From positions 1-5,089 of the forward strand of contig CAZSTI010000033.1 of the NCBI GenBank assembly GCA_964609995.1: a DNA stretch of 5,089 nt, in the 5' to 3' direction. Within the stretch, counting starts at the first letter, position 1. Every line of letters starts with the position of its first letter. Shown here in pieces: positions 4,473-5,089 of this stretch. The position numbers were made by a program, and so were the translations under genes. The notes beneath the pieces are model-generated. The model searched no databases and had not been told where the DNA came from. It saw only the letters and a program-made list of their open reading frames with translations. This DNA comes from JAAYGD01 sp964609995. GTDB taxonomy: Bacteria; Bacillota_I; Bacilli_A; RF39; UBA660.

Positions 4473-5089
4473 TTATTTAATGTCTGGTTTATTCCATGTA
4501 GCATAATTGCAATCAGGATATCTGTTACATCCATAAAAGAATTTTCCTTTTTTAGTTCTTTTTTCAACTACTGTTCCTTCTTTACAATCAGGACAAGCTC
4601 CAAATTCTTTTATTTCTCTTTGTTCTTTTTTTATGTATTTACAAGTTGGGTAATTAGAACATGCTATAAATTTTCCATATTTTCCAACTTTTTCTACAAG
4701 AGGACTTCCACATTCAGGACAATTTTCTCCAACTTCTTTTTGATTTTTTTCCATTGTATCAAAAGCCTCCTTTACTTTTGGTTCAAAATAATTCCAAAAT
4801 TCATTTAATAATTCAGTCCATATTAATTTGTTATCTGCTATTTCATCCAATTCTTTTTCCATGTTTGCAGTATATTTAACATTTATTAAATCACTAAATT
4901 TTTCTTGTAATTTTATTGTGGTTTCTATTCCTATTTCTGATGGTATAAACTTCTTGTCATTTATTTCAACATACTTCCTATTTATTAGCGTTTCTACGAT
5001 ACTTGAATATGTAGAGGGTCTTCCTATACCCAACTCTTCCATTTCTTTAATTAACTTAGCTTCTGTATATCTAGGAGGAGGTTGAGTAA
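4473..5089 (-). CDS. topA: DNA topoisomerase I, C-terminal part
   Basis: Only the last 204 residues are in the window; the gene continues beyond the right edge, so the ATG at 5042 is an internal Met and not the start. Topoisomerase I relaxes negatively supercoiled DNA by transient cleavage of one strand. Visible hallmarks are PPPRYTEAKLIKEMEELGIGRPSTY, the conserved end of the core type IA domain (here 5079 to about 5010), then RKYVEI, YTANMEKELDEIA and WTELLNEFW. Two C-terminal four-Cys zinc ribbons follow: CPEC-x16-CSNYPTC and CPDC-x18-CNRYPDC, both with the typical GKFIAC/GKFFYGC turn before the second Cys pair. The catalytic Tyr lies outside the window. It ends at TAA (4475-4473), just before the metK-unit promoter. 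Confidence 0.97.
   Translation of the reverse strand, partial: TQPPPRYTEAKLIKEMEELGIGRPSTYSSIVETLINRKYVEINDKKFIPSEIGIETTIKLQEKFSDLINVKYTANMEKELDEIADNKLIWTELLNEFWNYFEPKVKEAFDTMEKNQKEVGENCPECGSPLVEKVGKYGKFIACSNYPTCKYIKKEQREIKEFGACPDCKEGTVVEKRTKKGKFFYGCNRYPDCNYATWNKPDIK

Noticed and set aside
4620..5085. Two plus-strand open frames opposite topA
   Set aside because: Both lie over the conserved topA core end and zinc ribbons, and their Phe/Ser-rich composition is that of reverse-complemented AT-rich coding DNA.
1..5089. CRISPR arrays, insertion sequences, prophage or defence genes
   Set aside because: No spaced direct repeats, transposase or integrase motifs, or terminal inverted repeats were seen; the genes are housekeeping and share the same base composition.

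Overview
This is a very AT-rich window (by eye a quarter to 30 % GC). Every gene I can support lies on the minus strand, so transcription runs from high to low coordinates. The tRNAs, the S-box (SAM-I) riboswitch upstream of metK, AAGGAG-type ribosome binding sites and TTGACA/TATAAT promoters with 17-base spacers all point to a low-GC Gram-positive lineage (Bacillota or a Mycoplasmatota-like gut Bacilli group). TGA is the stop codon of both metK and the rluF-like gene, which argues against the TGA=Trp code of Mycoplasma. The exact taxon cannot be told from the window.

Layout in the direction of transcription: the C-terminal part of topA (DNA topoisomerase I) enters at the right edge. Immediately after its stop come a consensus promoter, a SAM-I riboswitch and its intrinsic terminator. 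These control a 52-codon unrecognised small gene followed by metK (S-adenosylmethionine synthetase). Next is a separate unit: a 139-residue protein of unknown function with a consensus promoter and a terminator hairpin that contains its stop codon. Then come a CAT-anticodon tRNA (best read as the lysidine-type tRNA-Ile2), a glycerophosphodiester phosphodiesterase-family gene, tRNA-Leu(UAG), and an RluF-type 23S rRNA pseudouridine synthase. After those lies a possible 43-residue small ORF with its own extended -10 promoter. The first nine codons of another gene run off the left edge.

Functionally this is mostly housekeeping: DNA topology, SAM synthesis, tRNA supply, rRNA modification and lipid-headgroup turnover. 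The clearest regulatory logic is feedback control: MetK makes SAM, SAM binds the leader RNA, and the terminator before the small gene and metK then forms. The most interesting unexplained items are the small gene inside this SAM-controlled unit, a repeated ribosome-binding segment flanking it, and complementarity between the riboswitch's P1 5' strand and RNA just beyond the terminator. Intergenic regions are compact, and terminator T-tracts repeatedly double as spacer or -35 DNA of the next promoter.
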